Shown here piece after piece: positions 43,370-52,944 of a stretch of DNA of 64,000 nt (within the stretch, counting starts at the first letter, position 1; every line of letters starts with the position of its first letter). A program made the position numbers and the translations under genes. The notes under the pieces are model-generated. The model was not told where the DNA came from. It made no database searches and saw nothing but the letters and a program-made list of their open reading frames with translations. This DNA is from Roseateles_C aquae. Its GTDB lineage: Bacteria > Pseudomonadota > Gammaproteobacteria > Burkholderiales > Burkholderiaceae_C. The stretch lies in contig NZ_JAVXZY010000001.1 in NCBI RefSeq assembly GCF_032337115.1, positions 124,001 to 188,000 on the forward strand, written 5' to 3'.

Positions 43370-44575
43370 TCAAGCGGGGATCAAACCCAGCTCGCGGCCG
43401 GCCTGGGTGAAAGCCGCGACGGCCTTTTCCAGGTGGTGGCGTTCATGCACGGCCGAGACCTGCACGCGGATGCGGGCCTGGCCCTTGGGCACAACCGGGA
43501 AGAAGAAGCCGACGGCATAGACGCCCAGCTCCAGCAGGCGCGCGCTGAGTTGCTGCGCCTTCACGGCGTCATAGACCATGATGGGCACGATGGGATGGGT
43601 GCCGGGCTTGATCTCGAAACCGGCGGCCTGGATGGCTTCGCGGAAGTAGGCGGTGTTGGCTTCCAGCTTATCGCGCAGTGCGGTCGAGCCCTCCAGGATG
43701 TCCAGCACCGCGATCGAAGCGCCAACGATGGACGGCGCCACGGTGTTGGAGAACAGATAGGGGCGCGAGCGCTGGCGCAGCAGCTCGATCACTTCCTTGC
43801 GGCCGGTGGTGAAACCGCCCGAGGCGCCGCCCAGGGCCTTGCCCAGCGTGCCGGTGATGATGTCGATCTTGCCGAAGACATTGCGGTACTCGTGCGTGCC
43901 GCGGCCGGTCTTGCCCATGAAGCCGCTGGCGTGGCATTCGTCGATGCCCAGCAGCGCGCCATAGCGGTCGGTGATCTCGCGGATCTTGTCCAGCTGGGCA
44001 ATCGTGCCGTCCATCGAGAACACGCCGTCGGTGAACACCAGTGTGAAGCGCGCGCCGGCGGCCTTGGCCTCTTGCAGCTTGGCCTCCAGATCGGCCAGAT
44101 CGTTGTGCTTGTAGCGCAAGCGCTTGGCCTTGCACAGGCGGATGCCGTCGATGATGGAAGCGTGGTTCAGCTCGTCGCTGATGATGGCATCCTGCTCGCC
44201 GAGCAGCGGCTCGAACAGGCCGCCATTGGCGTCGAAGGCGGCGGCGTAGAGGATGGTGTCTTCGGTGCCCATGAAGCGGGCGATGCGCGCTTCCAGGGTC
44301 TTGTGCAGGTCTTGGGTGCCGCAGATGAAACGCACCGACGACAGGCCGTAACCATGGGTGCGCAAGGCCTCGTGGGCGGCGGCAATGACGTCGGGATGCG
44401 AAGACAGGCCGAGGTAGTTGTTGGCGCAGAGATTGATCACGTCACGGCCATCGGCGGTGTGCACCTCGGCCCCTTGCGGCGTGGTGATGATGCGTTCGTT
44501 CTTGTAGAGGCCCGCCTCGCGGATGCCCTGCAGCTCGGTGCGCAGATGGGCGTAGAAATCTTCCGTGGTGGTCAT
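43370..44575 (-). CDS. kbl: Glycine C-acetyltransferase (2-amino-3-ketobutyrate CoA ligase)
   Basis: The protein has 401 residues. This PLP enzyme of the alpha-oxoamine synthase family splits 2-amino-3-ketobutyrate with CoA into glycine and acetyl-CoA. Signatures: NLCANNYLGLSSHP, YGLSSVRFICGTQDLHKTLE (shortened), SDELNHASIIDGIRL, DECHASGFMG and the PLP lysine in TGTLGKALGGASGG near residue 244. The start at 44575 gives the normal N terminus; longer extension has no similarity. With tdh it feeds glycine to the gcv system encoded at 23-28 kb. It diverges from the XRE-cupin regulator. Confidence 0.96.
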   Translation of the reverse strand: MTTTEDFYAHLRTELQGIREAGLYKNERIITTPQGAEVHTADGRDVINLCANNYLGLSSHPDVIAAAHEALRTHGYGLSSVRFICGTQDLHKTLEARIARFMGTEDTILYAAAFDANGGLFEPLLGEQDAIISDELNHASIIDGIRLCKAKRLRYKHNDLADLEAKLQEAKAAGARFTLVFTDGVFSMDGTIAQLDKIREITDRYGALLGIDECHASGFMGKTGRGTHEYRNVFGKIDIITGTLGKALGGASGGFTTGRKEVIELLRQRSRPYLFSNTVAPSIVGASIAVLDILEGSTALRDKLEANTAYFREAIQAAGFEIKPGTHPIVPIMVYDAVKAQQLSARLLELGVYAVGFFFPVVPKGQARIRVQVSAVHERHHLEKAVAAFTQAGRELGLIPA

Positions 44576-44612
44576 GGCGCGTCTCCTGGTGCACAATTCA
44601 TTAAACTGAACG

Positions 44613-44632
44613 CAGTTCGTTATATCGAACTG
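44613..44632. promoter_or_regulatory. Palindromic operator candidate between kbl and the XRE-cupin regulator
   Basis: CAGTTCG-TTATAT-CGAACTG is a perfect inverted repeat (7-bp arms) in the 101-bp divergent region. It is a likely binding site of the neighbouring regulator, controlling both itself and kbl-tdh. A partial copy (AACTGAACGCAGTTCG) overlaps its left arm. Confidence 0.65.
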
Positions 44633-44676
44633 TTGTACAGTATCTCGGATTTGCATTTCAAGGTCAAGCCGCCCCC

Positions 44677-45255
44677 ATGTCCTCGCCCGCTCCCGACACC
44701 CTCGAACCGCCGCGCGTTGGCGCCACCCTGCAGACGCTGCGCCAGGCGCAGGGCCTGTCCCTGGACGAGCTGTCGCGCCGCGCGGGCGTCTCCAAATCGA
44801 TGTTGTCGCAGATCGAGCGCAATCAGGCCAATCCAACGGTGGCCGTGGTCTGGCGCCTGGCCAATGCCCTGCGGGTCGAGTTGTCTGAACTGCTGGGCGG
44901 CGAGCGCGCGGCGGCGCCGGCCATTGAGGTCGTGCCCGCACACAGCATCCCGGCGATGAGCAGCCCGGACGGCCTGTGCAAGCTGCGCATCCTCGGCCCC
45001 ATCGACCTGGCCGGTCAGTTCGAGTGGTATGAGCTGACGGTGCAGCCCGGCGGCGCGCTGGAGTCAGCCGCCCATGAGCCAGGGTCACGCGAGCATCTGA
45101 GCGTGCTCAGCGGCGCCCTGGATGTCCATGCCGGCCAGGCCACACACAAGCTCAAGGCCGGCGAGACCGCCCGCTATGCGGTCGACGGGCCGCACGCGAT
45201 TCGCAACAGCAGCAAGCAGATCGCGACCGCCTTGCTCGTCGTGCTGCACCCCTGA
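44677..45255 (+). CDS. XRE-family regulator with C-terminal cupin
   Basis: The protein has 192 residues. Residues about 15-70 are a helix-turn-helix (LRQAQGLSLDELSRRAGVSK, SMLSQIERNQANPTVAVVW). Residues about 110-192 form a cupin small-molecule-binding barrel (EHLSVLSGALDVHAG, LKAGETARYAVDGPHAIRN, shortened). Its divergent placement beside kbl-tdh and the shared palindrome suggest it controls threonine degradation, with threonine, glycine or a related amino acid as ligand. It ends exactly where the convergent YihY gene ends. Confidence 0.9.
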   Translation: MSSPAPDTLEPPRVGATLQTLRQAQGLSLDELSRRAGVSKSMLSQIERNQANPTVAVVWRLANALRVELSELLGGERAAAPAIEVVPAHSIPAMSSPDGLCKLRILGPIDLAGQFEWYELTVQPGGALESAAHEPGSREHLSVLSGALDVHAGQATHKLKAGETARYAVDGPHAIRNSSKQIATALLVVLHP

Positions 45256-46569
45256 TCAATCGGCGCGTTTGAACACGGCCGGATCGGCATCCAGCAGATC
45301 GGCCAGGCGCAATTCCTTCCAGCAGCTACAACGCCACAGCGCCTGCAGGCTTTCACTGCGGCTGGCCAGCATCTGCTCCAGCAGGGGCTCGGCCGGCGTC
45401 TCCCGGGGCGAGCACATCAGCACCAGACGCTGGGTGCCGGCCTCTTCGAGCCGGCCGACCCAGTCCATCGCGATCAAGCCGTCGAGCACCGGCTCCAGCT
45501 GCAGTGGATCAACACGCAGCCGCTCGGCCAGCGCCAGCATCGCCACACCGCCCTCGCCCACCTCGCGGCTGCGCCACAACTCGCGCAGGCTCTCGATCGC
45601 CAGTTCCAGTTGCAAACCCGGCACCTCATCGCGGCGCAGCGTGCGTCGCGTCAGGCTCGGTGCGTTGGCGGCCAGGATGGCGCCCAAAAGCACGATGGCC
45701 CAGCCGACATAGATCCAGATCAGGAAGATGGGCACGGTGGCAAAGGCACCGTAGAGCGTCGAATAGGTCGGCACCTTCTTTACATACCAGGCCAGCCCGG
45801 CCTTGGCGATGCTGAAGGCAATCGCCACAAACGCGCCACCGAGCAACGCATGCCGCCAGCGCACATGGGTGTTAGGCACGTAATGAAAGAGGCCAGCAAT
45901 GGCTGCACCCAGCACCAGCATGTCCATGCTGTTCAGCAGCACCGACAGGCCCTGCGGCAGCTTGGTCACCAGGCCCTCGCCGGCCGAGATCAGATAGCTG
46001 GTCAGCGTCAGGCTGGCGCCAAGCAGCAAGGGGCCGAGCGTCAGTGCCGCCCAATACACCAACACCCGCTGCGCGATCGGGCGCGAGCGCCGCACCCGCC
46101 AGATCGCATTCAGCGTCCGGTCTATCGTCAACATCAGGGCCAGCGCGGAGACGCCGAGAAACACCAGGCCGACCGAGCCAAGCCGGCTGGCCTTGGCGGC
46201 AAACTGGCTGAGCGACAGCAGCACCGGCTTGGCAATGGTGTCGGGCACCAGGCTCTTGAGGAAATACTTCTGCAGTGCATCCTGAAAGGACGCAAACATC
46301 GGGAATGCGGTGAACAGCGCCAGCATCACCGTCAGCAGCGGCACCAGCGAGATCAGCGTGGTGAAGGTCAGGCTGCCGGCGGTCAGGCCCAAGCGGTCCT
46401 GCTTGAAGCGCTCGCGAAAGGTGCGCAGCGTCTGCAGCCAGGGCCAGCTGATGAAGTCGCTGAGGAACTGGGACAGCAGTGCAATCGGGTTGTGCGAGGC
46501 AGGCCTTGCCTCTGCAGCGCTTGGGGTTGGTGCGGGCGCGGAAGGGCCGGACTCAGGAAGCATGCTCAT
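45256..46569 (-). CDS. YihY/BrkB-family inner membrane protein
   Basis: The protein has 437 residues. Residues about 60-290 hold six hydrophobic segments with the YihY patterns LTAGSLTFTTLISLVPLLTV (shortened), GLVFLGVSALALMLTID, and YSTLYGAFATVPIFLIWIYVGW (shortened). The C-terminal part (about 120 residues) is soluble and helical and may be winged-helix-like. The family was once annotated as ribonuclease BN, which is not supported. The start at 46569 is one of several close ATGs. It diverges from the DUF2069 gene by about 10 bp, so the promoters overlap the starts. Confidence 0.9.
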   Translation of the reverse strand: MSMLPESGPSAPAPTPSAAEARPASHNPIALLSQFLSDFISWPWLQTLRTFRERFKQDRLGLTAGSLTFTTLISLVPLLTVMLALFTAFPMFASFQDALQKYFLKSLVPDTIAKPVLLSLSQFAAKASRLGSVGLVFLGVSALALMLTIDRTLNAIWRVRRSRPIAQRVLVYWAALTLGPLLLGASLTLTSYLISAGEGLVTKLPQGLSVLLNSMDMLVLGAAIAGLFHYVPNTHVRWRHALLGGAFVAIAFSIAKAGLAWYVKKVPTYSTLYGAFATVPIFLIWIYVGWAIVLLGAILAANAPSLTRRTLRRDEVPGLQLELAIESLRELWRSREVGEGGVAMLALAERLRVDPLQLEPVLDGLIAMDWVGRLEEAGTQRLVLMCSPRETPAEPLLEQMLASRSESLQALWRCSCWKELRLADLLDADPAVFKRAD

Positions 46570-46579
46570 GCTGGCTATG

Positions 46580-47002
46580 ATGCCAAACATGTCAAGCCCT
46601 CCCGCCTCTCACCCGAACGAAGCAGCGCTGCTGCGCAGCCAACCCAGCCCGGCCGAAGCCTTCTCACGCAATCTGGCCCTGCTGAGCATCGTGGCCTTGT
46701 TGCTGCTTTGCCTGGCTTGGGAGCTGTGGCTCGCACCCACCGGCCGCGGCACCTTGGCCATCAAGGCCTTGCCCTTGCTGCTGCCGCTGCTCGGACTGTG
46801 GCGCTACCGGCTCTACACCTTTCGCTGGCTGAGCCTGCTGGTCTGGGTCTATTTCGCCGAAGGCGCGGTGCGCGCGACCAGCGAGCATGGCTTGTCGGCC
46901 TGGATGGCCGTTGGCGAGCTGCTGCTCAGTGTGGCGATCTTTGTGGCCTGTGCACTGCAGGTGAGGCTGCGACTGGCGGCGGCCAAGCAGGCCTCAGCCT
47001 GA
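46580..47002 (+). CDS. DUF2069 membrane protein
   Basis: The protein has 140 residues. Four hydrophobic segments are seen (LLSIVALLLLCLAW, LAIKALPLLLPLLGLW, LSLLVWVYFAEG, LLLSVAIFVACAL), with the conserved YRLYTFRWLSLLVW motif of DUF2069. Function is unknown. The start may be 46580 or the ATG at 46589. It runs straight into the FAD oxidase gene, which begins within 10 bp of its stop codon. Confidence 0.85.
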   Translation: MPNMSSPPASHPNEAALLRSQPSPAEAFSRNLALLSIVALLLLCLAWELWLAPTGRGTLAIKALPLLLPLLGLWRYRLYTFRWLSLLVWVYFAEGAVRATSEHGLSAWMAVGELLLSVAIFVACALQVRLRLAAAKQASA

Positions 47003-47011
47003 GTGTCACGG

Positions 47012-48421
47012 ATGAATCAGCTGCCGCTGCTGAACGCCTTGCGCGCCCGGCTGGGCGAGGCACATGTGCTTGTTGGCGGCGATCTTTCGGCCTATGAACG
47101 CGACTGGCGCAAACGCTATCACGGCCGCGCGCTGGCCGTTGTTCGGCCCGGCAGCACGGCCGAGGTGGCCGAAGTCGTTCGTCTCGCGGCAGCGCATGGG
47201 GTCAGCATCGTGCCGCAGGGCGGCAATACCGGTCTGGTTGGTGGCGGCGTGCCGGATGAAAGCGGCGATCAGCTCTTGCTCAGTCTGTTGCGGCTGAACC
47301 GGGTGCGCGCGCTGGATGCGGCGAACCTGACGTTGACCGTCGAAGCTGGCTGCCTCCTGCAAACCGTGCAAGACCATGCCGCGGCAGCCGGCCTGCTGTT
47401 CCCGCTCAGCCTGGCCTCGGAAGGCAGTTGCACCATCGGTGGCAATCTGGCCAGCAACGCCGGTGGCACCCAGGTGCTGCGCTATGGCAATGCACGTGAG
47501 CTCTGCCTGGGGCTGGAGGTCGTGACCGCCGGCGGCGACGTGCTGCAAGGCTTGTCGGGCCTGCGCAAGGACAACAGCGGTTATGACTTGCGCGACCTGT
47601 TCATCGGCAGCGAAGGCACTCTGGGCATCATCACTGCGGCAACGCTGAAGCTCTACCCGGCGCCTCGCGCGCAACTCACCGCGCTGGCCAGCTGCGACAG
47701 CCTCGCGCAGGGCGTCGCCCTGCTCGGCCTGGCACAGCGGGTGGCGCAGGCCGGTCTCAGCGCTTTCGAGCTGATGAACCAGCAGTCACTGGCGCTGGTA
47801 GCACAGCACTTTGCGCAGCTGCGTCAGCCGCTGCCGGCGGCGCCCTGGACCGTGCTGCTCGAGCTGTCGGACCACGAGGGCGAGGATCATGCACGCGGCC
47901 TGCTCGAGGCGCTGCTGCAGCAGGCCTTGGGTGACGGCGTGATCAGCGATGCCGTCGTCGCCGAGAGCCTGGCGCAATCGCAAAGCCTGTGGCATTTACG
48001 CGAAGCCATCCCGCTGGCGCAAAGCGAGGAAGGCTTGAACATCAAGCACGATATCTCGCTGCCGGTGTCTGCAGCGGCTGGCTTCGTGGCCCAGATGAGC
48101 GAGCGCCTGGCCGCCGGCTGGCCGGGCATGCGCCTGGTCTGCTTCGGCCATCTCGGCGACGGCAATCTTCACTTCAATGTGCAGGCTCCGATGGGTGTCG
48201 ATGCCGCCGCCTTTTTGCGCGAGCAGGAAGCCGCCGTCAACCGCGTGGTCTATGACGCGGTCTGTGCCCTGGGGGGCAGCATCTCGGCCGAGCATGGCAT
48301 CGGCCAACTCAAACGCGAGGAATTGGCCGCCCGCAAGGACACGACGGCGCTGACCTTGATGCGGGCCATAAAAAAGGCCCTGGATCCCCAGGGCCTGTTC
48401 AATCCGAATCGCCTGCTCTAA
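47012..48421 (+). CDS. FAD-binding oxidase, D-lactate/glycolate dehydrogenase (GlcD) type
   Basis: The protein has 469 residues. The N-terminal FAD_binding_4 domain has VRPGSTAEVAEVVRLAA, VPQGGNTGLVGGGVP and IGGNLASNAGGTQVLRYGN (shortened). The C-terminal FAD-oxidase_C domain has the metal/substrate histidine motif FGHLGDGNLHFN and ends with SAEHGIGQLKRE, DPQGLFNPNRLL. Likely substrates are D-2-hydroxyacids (D-lactate, D-2-hydroxyglutarate). GTG 47003 would add three residues. Its last 50 bp contain the terminator of the convergent RND operon. Confidence 0.9.
   Translation: MNQLPLLNALRARLGEAHVLVGGDLSAYERDWRKRYHGRALAVVRPGSTAEVAEVVRLAAAHGVSIVPQGGNTGLVGGGVPDESGDQLLLSLLRLNRVRALDAANLTLTVEAGCLLQTVQDHAAAAGLLFPLSLASEGSCTIGGNLASNAGGTQVLRYGNARELCLGLEVVTAGGDVLQGLSGLRKDNSGYDLRDLFIGSEGTLGIITAATLKLYPAPRAQLTALASCDSLAQGVALLGLAQRVAQAGLSAFELMNQQSLALVAQHFAQLRQPLPAAPWTVLLELSDHEGEDHARGLLEALLQQALGDGVISDAVVAESLAQSQSLWHLREAIPLAQSEEGLNIKHDISLPVSAAAGFVAQMSERLAAGWPGMRLVCFGHLGDGNLHFNVQAPMGVDAAAFLREQEAAVNRVVYDAVCALGGSISAEHGIGQLKREELAARKDTTALTLMRAIKKALDPQGLFNPNRLL
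48370..48395 (-). terminator. Leftward terminator of the second RND operon, embedded in the oxidase coding sequence
   Basis: On the minus strand GGCCCTGG-GGAT-CCAGGGCC is followed by six T. It lies 32 bp past the pump gene stop codon but within codons for KKALDPQGL of the convergent oxidase gene. Confidence 0.8.
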
Positions 48422-48426
48422 GAGCG

Positions 48427-51400
48427 TTAGTCAGCCCCTGCCGGCTGCACCGGAGGGCGGCCGCGCAGCAGTTGCATCGGCTTGACGATCAGCAGGCGGA
48501 ACACCAGGCGCACCAGCAGCAACGCCAGGATGGCCTCGACAAAGGTCAGCACGAAGGCGACGAAGGCATTCCAGCGCGCCTGCCGACGACCAAATTTGGC
48601 GAACATCCGGTCCTTGGCGATCTCGATGCTGTCGTAGAAGCTGGGGACGACCAGCAGCGTCAGCAGCGTAGAGGTGATGGTGCCACCGATGATGGCCACG
48701 GCCATGGGGCGGTAGAACTCGCCGCCATCGCCAACACCAATCGCCACTGGCAGCATGCCGGCGATCAGTGCAAACGTCGTCATCAGGATGGGGCGCAGAC
48801 GCTTGCGGCCGGCGTGCATCAGCGCCTCCTCGCGATCCATGCCCTCGGCCTCTTCCTGGCGCGCTGCGTCCAGCAGCAGGATGGCGTTCTTGGCCACCAG
48901 GCCCATCAACATGATGATGCCGATGAAGCTCATCAGATTCAGCGTGCCATTGGTGAGCAACAGCGCCACGACCACGCCGATCAGCGACAGCGGCAGCGAC
49001 AGCATCACGCCCATCGGTGCCGTGAAGGAGCCCATCTGCATGACCAGGATCAGGTACATCAGGCCAATGCCGCTGATCAGTGCGATGAACATGGCACCAA
49101 AGACCTCGTTCTGCGTTTCGGAATCGCCACCCAACTCCAGGCCATAGCCGGGCGGGAAGTCGATCGCCTTGGCGATCTTCAGCGCGTCGGCGGTCACCTC
49201 ACCCGGGGAGCGGTCGTGGGCGTTGGCCGACACGGTGATTGTGCGTTTGCCATTGGCATGCTCGATCTGCGCCGGGCCACGGCCCATGCGGATGGTGGCG
49301 ATCTGTTCCAGCGGCACCATGCGTCCGGTGCCCAGCACCGGCACCGGCAGGCGTTCGATATGGCTCAGGTCGACCCGGTCCTCGGGATGCAGGCGAACGG
49401 CCACGTCGCGGGTCTCGCCGGTCGGGTCAACCCAGTCGCCGACCTCGACGCCAGCAAAGGCAACGCGCAATGCCTGGGCAGCGTCGCCGACCGAGATGCC
49501 CAGCGAGTTGGCCAGGCCACGATTGAGCTCGATCTGCAACTCGTTCTGCGGCGCCTGCTCGGACAGGCCTACGTCCACAGCGCCCTTGACCTCACGCAGT
49601 TTGGCGATGAAATCATTGCTGATGTCCAGCAGCTTGCGCGCATCGGTGCCGTTGAACTGGATCTGCACCGGCTTCTGGCCGCCATTGTTCAGATTGGCCT
49701 GCACCGTGTATTCGGCGCCCACCAGGCGGTTGACCTTGCTGCGCAGATCGGCAGCGATGTCGTCGGCGCTGCGCTTGCGCGTCTTGGCCTTGCCGATGTC
49801 CACGTAAATCGTGCCGCCACCGACGTTGACGCGGCTGTTCGTAGCGACCGTCTCAGGGATGCTGCGTGCCAGCACGGCGGCCGACTCCAGCTTGGCTTTG
49901 GAGTACTCCAGATTGGTACTGGCCGGTGTGCGGACATTGACCATTAGCAGGCCCGCATCGGACGAAGGAATGAAGGTGGTGCCAAGAAACTTCGCGGCCA
50001 ACACAATGGCGCCAACCAGACTGCCGACAGCAAAGGCAGCCATCCAGCGCCGGTGATGCAGCGCCCAGGCAATGACACGGCCATAGCGATCCGACTGGTG
50101 ATCGAACCAGCTGTTGAAGCGCTCCAGCTGACGGCCGACAAAGCCGCGCGGCTGCTCATGCACATTCGGCGGATCACCCCAGTAGGCCGACAGCATCGGA
50201 TCCAGCGTGAAGGAGATCAACAGACTGACCAGCACCGAGGCCACCACGGTCAGACCGAAGGGACGGAACCATTCGCCGGACACGCCAGGCATGAAGGCCA
50301 CTGGAATGAACACGGCCACGATGGAGAAGGTGGTCGCGGCCACGGCCAGGCCAATTTCGGCCGTGCCGTTGAGCGCCGCGGTGCGGCGGTCAGAGCCACG
50401 CTCCATATGTCTGACGATGTTCTCGCGCACGACGATGGCGTCGTCGATCAGCACACCAATCGCCAGCGACAGGCCCAAGAGGCTCATGAAGTTCAGCGTG
50501 AAGCCGCACAGCCAGACGGCGATGAAGGCGGCGATCACCGAGGTCGGCAGCGACAGCGCGGTGATCAGTGTCGAGCGCCAGGAATTCAGGAAGACATAGA
50601 CGACGGCAATCGTCAGGCCGGCACCAAAGACCAGCGCGTGGATGACGTTGTTCAGGTTCTCCTGCGACTCCTCGCCGGAATCCCGGGTGACGACCAGCGT
50701 CGTACCCTTGGGCAAGCCTGCACGCAGCTGCTCGGCCACCTTCTGCACTTCCTTGGCCACGGTCACCGTCGAGGCGTCGCGTGAGCGGGTGATGGCAATG
50801 CCTACATTGGGATGGCCGTTGCGAACGCTGAAGCTGCTCAACTCAGCGAAGCCATCTTGGATGTCGGCCAGCTGGCCCAGGCGGATCGACTCATTGCCGT
50901 TGTGCTTGACCACAACCTGGCGGAAGTCGGCCGGTGCCTCGATGCGGCCCTGCAGACGGATGCTCTGATCCTCCATCTGTCCACGGACCTTGCCCACCGG
51001 CACCGAGATGTTCTGCGCCCGCAGCGCCGCCACCACGTCGGTGACCGAGACGTTGTACTCGCGCAGTTTCTCCGCACGCAGCAGCACGCTCAGCTCACGG
51101 CGCAGCGCCCCGCTGACGTTGACCGTGGCCACCCCACTGATGGCGCGGAACTTGTCGGCCATTTGGTCTTCGGCCATGCGGCTGATCTCGGCATGGCTGA
51201 GCGAGTCGGACGACAGCGCCAGCTGCATCACCGGTTCGGCCGACACATCAAAGCGCTGCAGCACTGGCTCGCGCATCTCGACCGGCAGCTTGTAGCGCAC
51301 CGTGGCGATGGCATTGCGCACATCGTCGGCCGCCTCGATCAGGTTCTTGCTGAAGTTGAAGATCAGCGTGAACTCGGCAGCACCTTCGCGCGAAGTCGAA

Positions 51401-51642
51401 TTGACCTTGCGCACGCCGGCCAGGCCTTGCAGCGATTTCTCAATCCGGTTGACGACTTCGCGCTCGACGGTATCCGGCGACGCACCCGGGTAGGCAATGC
51501 TCAGGAAGAGCATCGGTTCCTGGACATCCGGGATCGAGTTGACGCGCAGCTTCTTCAGCGCCATCAGCCCCAGGCACATCACCGAGATGATGATGACGAT
51601 GGTCGCGATCGGCTTCTTGATACTGAAATTGGACAGGAACAT
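48427..51642 (-). CDS. RND-family efflux pump inner membrane subunit (HAE1 type), second copy
   Basis: The protein has 1,071 residues. It has the same architecture as the pump at 32-35 kb: N-terminal PGASPDTVEREVVNRIEKSL (shortened), helix-4 GVLIDDAIVVRENIVRHMERG, and the second-half SFIGIIMLMGLVAKNAILLLDAAR (shortened). It is clearly a different paralogue; identity looks moderate by eye. The C terminus has an extra hydrophobic segment (AFVLTFVEAILALLLVRLVFRLL) beyond the usual end. The adaptor gene lies 3 bp upstream. A terminator within the convergent gene ends the operon. Confidence 0.95.
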   Translation of the reverse strand: MFLSNFSIKKPIATIVIIISVMCLGLMALKKLRVNSIPDVQEPMLFLSIAYPGASPDTVEREVVNRIEKSLQGLAGVRKVNSTSREGAAEFTLIFNFSKNLIEAADDVRNAIATVRYKLPVEMREPVLQRFDVSAEPVMQLALSSDSLSHAEISRMAEDQMADKFRAISGVATVNVSGALRRELSVLLRAEKLREYNVSVTDVVAALRAQNISVPVGKVRGQMEDQSIRLQGRIEAPADFRQVVVKHNGNESIRLGQLADIQDGFAELSSFSVRNGHPNVGIAITRSRDASTVTVAKEVQKVAEQLRAGLPKGTTLVVTRDSGEESQENLNNVIHALVFGAGLTIAVVYVFLNSWRSTLITALSLPTSVIAAFIAVWLCGFTLNFMSLLGLSLAIGVLIDDAIVVRENIVRHMERGSDRRTAALNGTAEIGLAVAATTFSIVAVFIPVAFMPGVSGEWFRPFGLTVVASVLVSLLISFTLDPMLSAYWGDPPNVHEQPRGFVGRQLERFNSWFDHQSDRYGRVIAWALHHRRWMAAFAVGSLVGAIVLAAKFLGTTFIPSSDAGLLMVNVRTPASTNLEYSKAKLESAAVLARSIPETVATNSRVNVGGGTIYVDIGKAKTRKRSADDIAADLRSKVNRLVGAEYTVQANLNNGGQKPVQIQFNGTDARKLLDISNDFIAKLREVKGAVDVGLSEQAPQNELQIELNRGLANSLGISVGDAAQALRVAFAGVEVGDWVDPTGETRDVAVRLHPEDRVDLSHIERLPVPVLGTGRMVPLEQIATIRMGRGPAQIEHANGKRTITVSANAHDRSPGEVTADALKIAKAIDFPPGYGLELGGDSETQNEVFGAMFIALISGIGLMYLILVMQMGSFTAPMGVMLSLPLSLIGVVVALLLTNGTLNLMSFIGIIMLMGLVAKNAILLLDAARQEEAEGMDREEALMHAGRKRLRPILMTTFALIAGMLPVAIGVGDGGEFYRPMAVAIIGGTITSTLLTLLVVPSFYDSIEIAKDRMFAKFGRRQARWNAFVAFVLTFVEAILALLLVRLVFRLLIVKPMQLLRGRPPVQPAGAD

Positions 51643-51645
51643 GGC

Positions 51646-52794
51646 TCAGTTCCCCGTGGCCGTGGCCGTGGCTGACGCAGCAGGCTTGGCAGCCGCGGCC
51701 TTGGCGAGTTCCACCGCCTGACCATCCTTCAGCGCGCTATTGGGCTTGCGAAGGATTTGCTCACCCTGGGCCAGACCGCCGAGCACCGCAAAATCACCAG
51801 TGCGCGAATCGCGTTCGCCCAACTGCAGCTCGGCCTTGTTCAGCTTGCCGCCCTTGATGCGCCAGACATAGGCCTTATCGCCGGCGCGCACCAGCGCGGC
51901 ATCTTCAATCATCAAAGCTTGCTGGCTGTGGGTCTCAATATTGCCCTCGGCGTAGAGCCCGGCCGCCTTGGGCTGACTGCCACCGGCGAAAGCGACCAGC
52001 ACCTCGACCTGGCGCGTGGTGGCGTTGGCGGCGACATCGATGCGCTTGATCGTGCCATTGAACGGCGTTTGGCCATAACCGTTGACGCGGAAGTGCACAC
52101 CCTGCCCCAGCTTCAGCTCGGCCAACTTGTCGGCCGAGACCAAGCCTTCGAAGCGCATGCTGTTGGGATCGATCACCTTGACCAGTTCCTTGCCGACCTG
52201 CGCGGTATCGCCGGCCGAGACCTTGCGTTCACTGACCACGCCATCAAACGGTGCGCGCACCTCGGTACGTTGCAACTGCTGGCGCGCCGCGGCGACACGG
52301 GCCTTGGCCGCCACCAAATCACTCTGTGCGTTATTGCGGCGGATCTCGGCATCTTCCATGGCCTGGATCGAGCTCATACCCTGGGCCTGGAGTGTCTTCA
52401 GACGCTGAAACTGGCGCTCAGCCTGTTCGAAGCTTTGGGCGGCAGCGCGAGCGGACTCGTCGGCCGATGTGAGGCTGTCGCGAATGGCGGTGTCGTCGAG
52501 CCGGACCAGCAGGTCACCACGGCGCACAGTATCGCCGTTTTCGCGCAGCACCTGCAGCACCACGGCCGAGACTTCGGCGCGCAGATCCGCGCGGCGCTCG
52601 GGCTGGATCGAGCCACTGATCACCGGACCGCTGGCAAAGTTGCTCAGGCCCAGCGTGCTCAGGTCCTCAGCGGCCAGCAGCAGGGCCGGAGCGGTGTCGG
52701 CCTTGGTCTTGGCTTCGCTTTCGATGGACTTGCCGCAGCCGCTGAGGGCGGCCGTGATGGCGACAAGAATCAGGGATGTACGCAGGGACGACAT
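51646..52794 (-). CDS. RND efflux periplasmic adaptor lipoprotein, second copy
   Basis: The protein has 382 residues. The signal peptide ends in a lipobox (LSGC, Cys20), so it is lipid-anchored, unlike the first-copy adaptor, which has a membrane anchor. It has the two lipoyl half-motifs (VVLQVLRENGDTVRRGDLLVRLDD, shortened, and EVRAPFDGVVSERKVSAGDT) around a helical hairpin. It ends in a basic, Ala-rich tail. It is the first gene of the operon with the second RND pump; the stop is 3 bp before the pump start. Confidence 0.93.
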   Translation of the reverse strand: MSSLRTSLILVAITAALSGCGKSIESEAKTKADTAPALLLAAEDLSTLGLSNFASGPVISGSIQPERRADLRAEVSAVVLQVLRENGDTVRRGDLLVRLDDTAIRDSLTSADESARAAAQSFEQAERQFQRLKTLQAQGMSSIQAMEDAEIRRNNAQSDLVAAKARVAAARQQLQRTEVRAPFDGVVSERKVSAGDTAQVGKELVKVIDPNSMRFEGLVSADKLAELKLGQGVHFRVNGYGQTPFNGTIKRIDVAANATTRQVEVLVAFAGGSQPKAAGLYAEGNIETHSQQALMIEDAALVRAGDKAYVWRIKGGKLNKAELQLGERDSRTGDFAVLGGLAQGEQILRKPNSALKDGQAVELAKAAAAKPAASATATATGN

Positions 52795-52944
52795 GCAGGC
52801 TCCGCTTTTTGGATAGCTGGCCCGCAGCAGGGTTTGCGGGCCTTAGTTCTCATCGGCACAGACGCCGAAGCGGACAAAGCTTAACGCCGAATGGAGGCGT
52901 TGACAGAGATCATGGCAGCCGCTGCGACGAACTGCCGAATGCGC

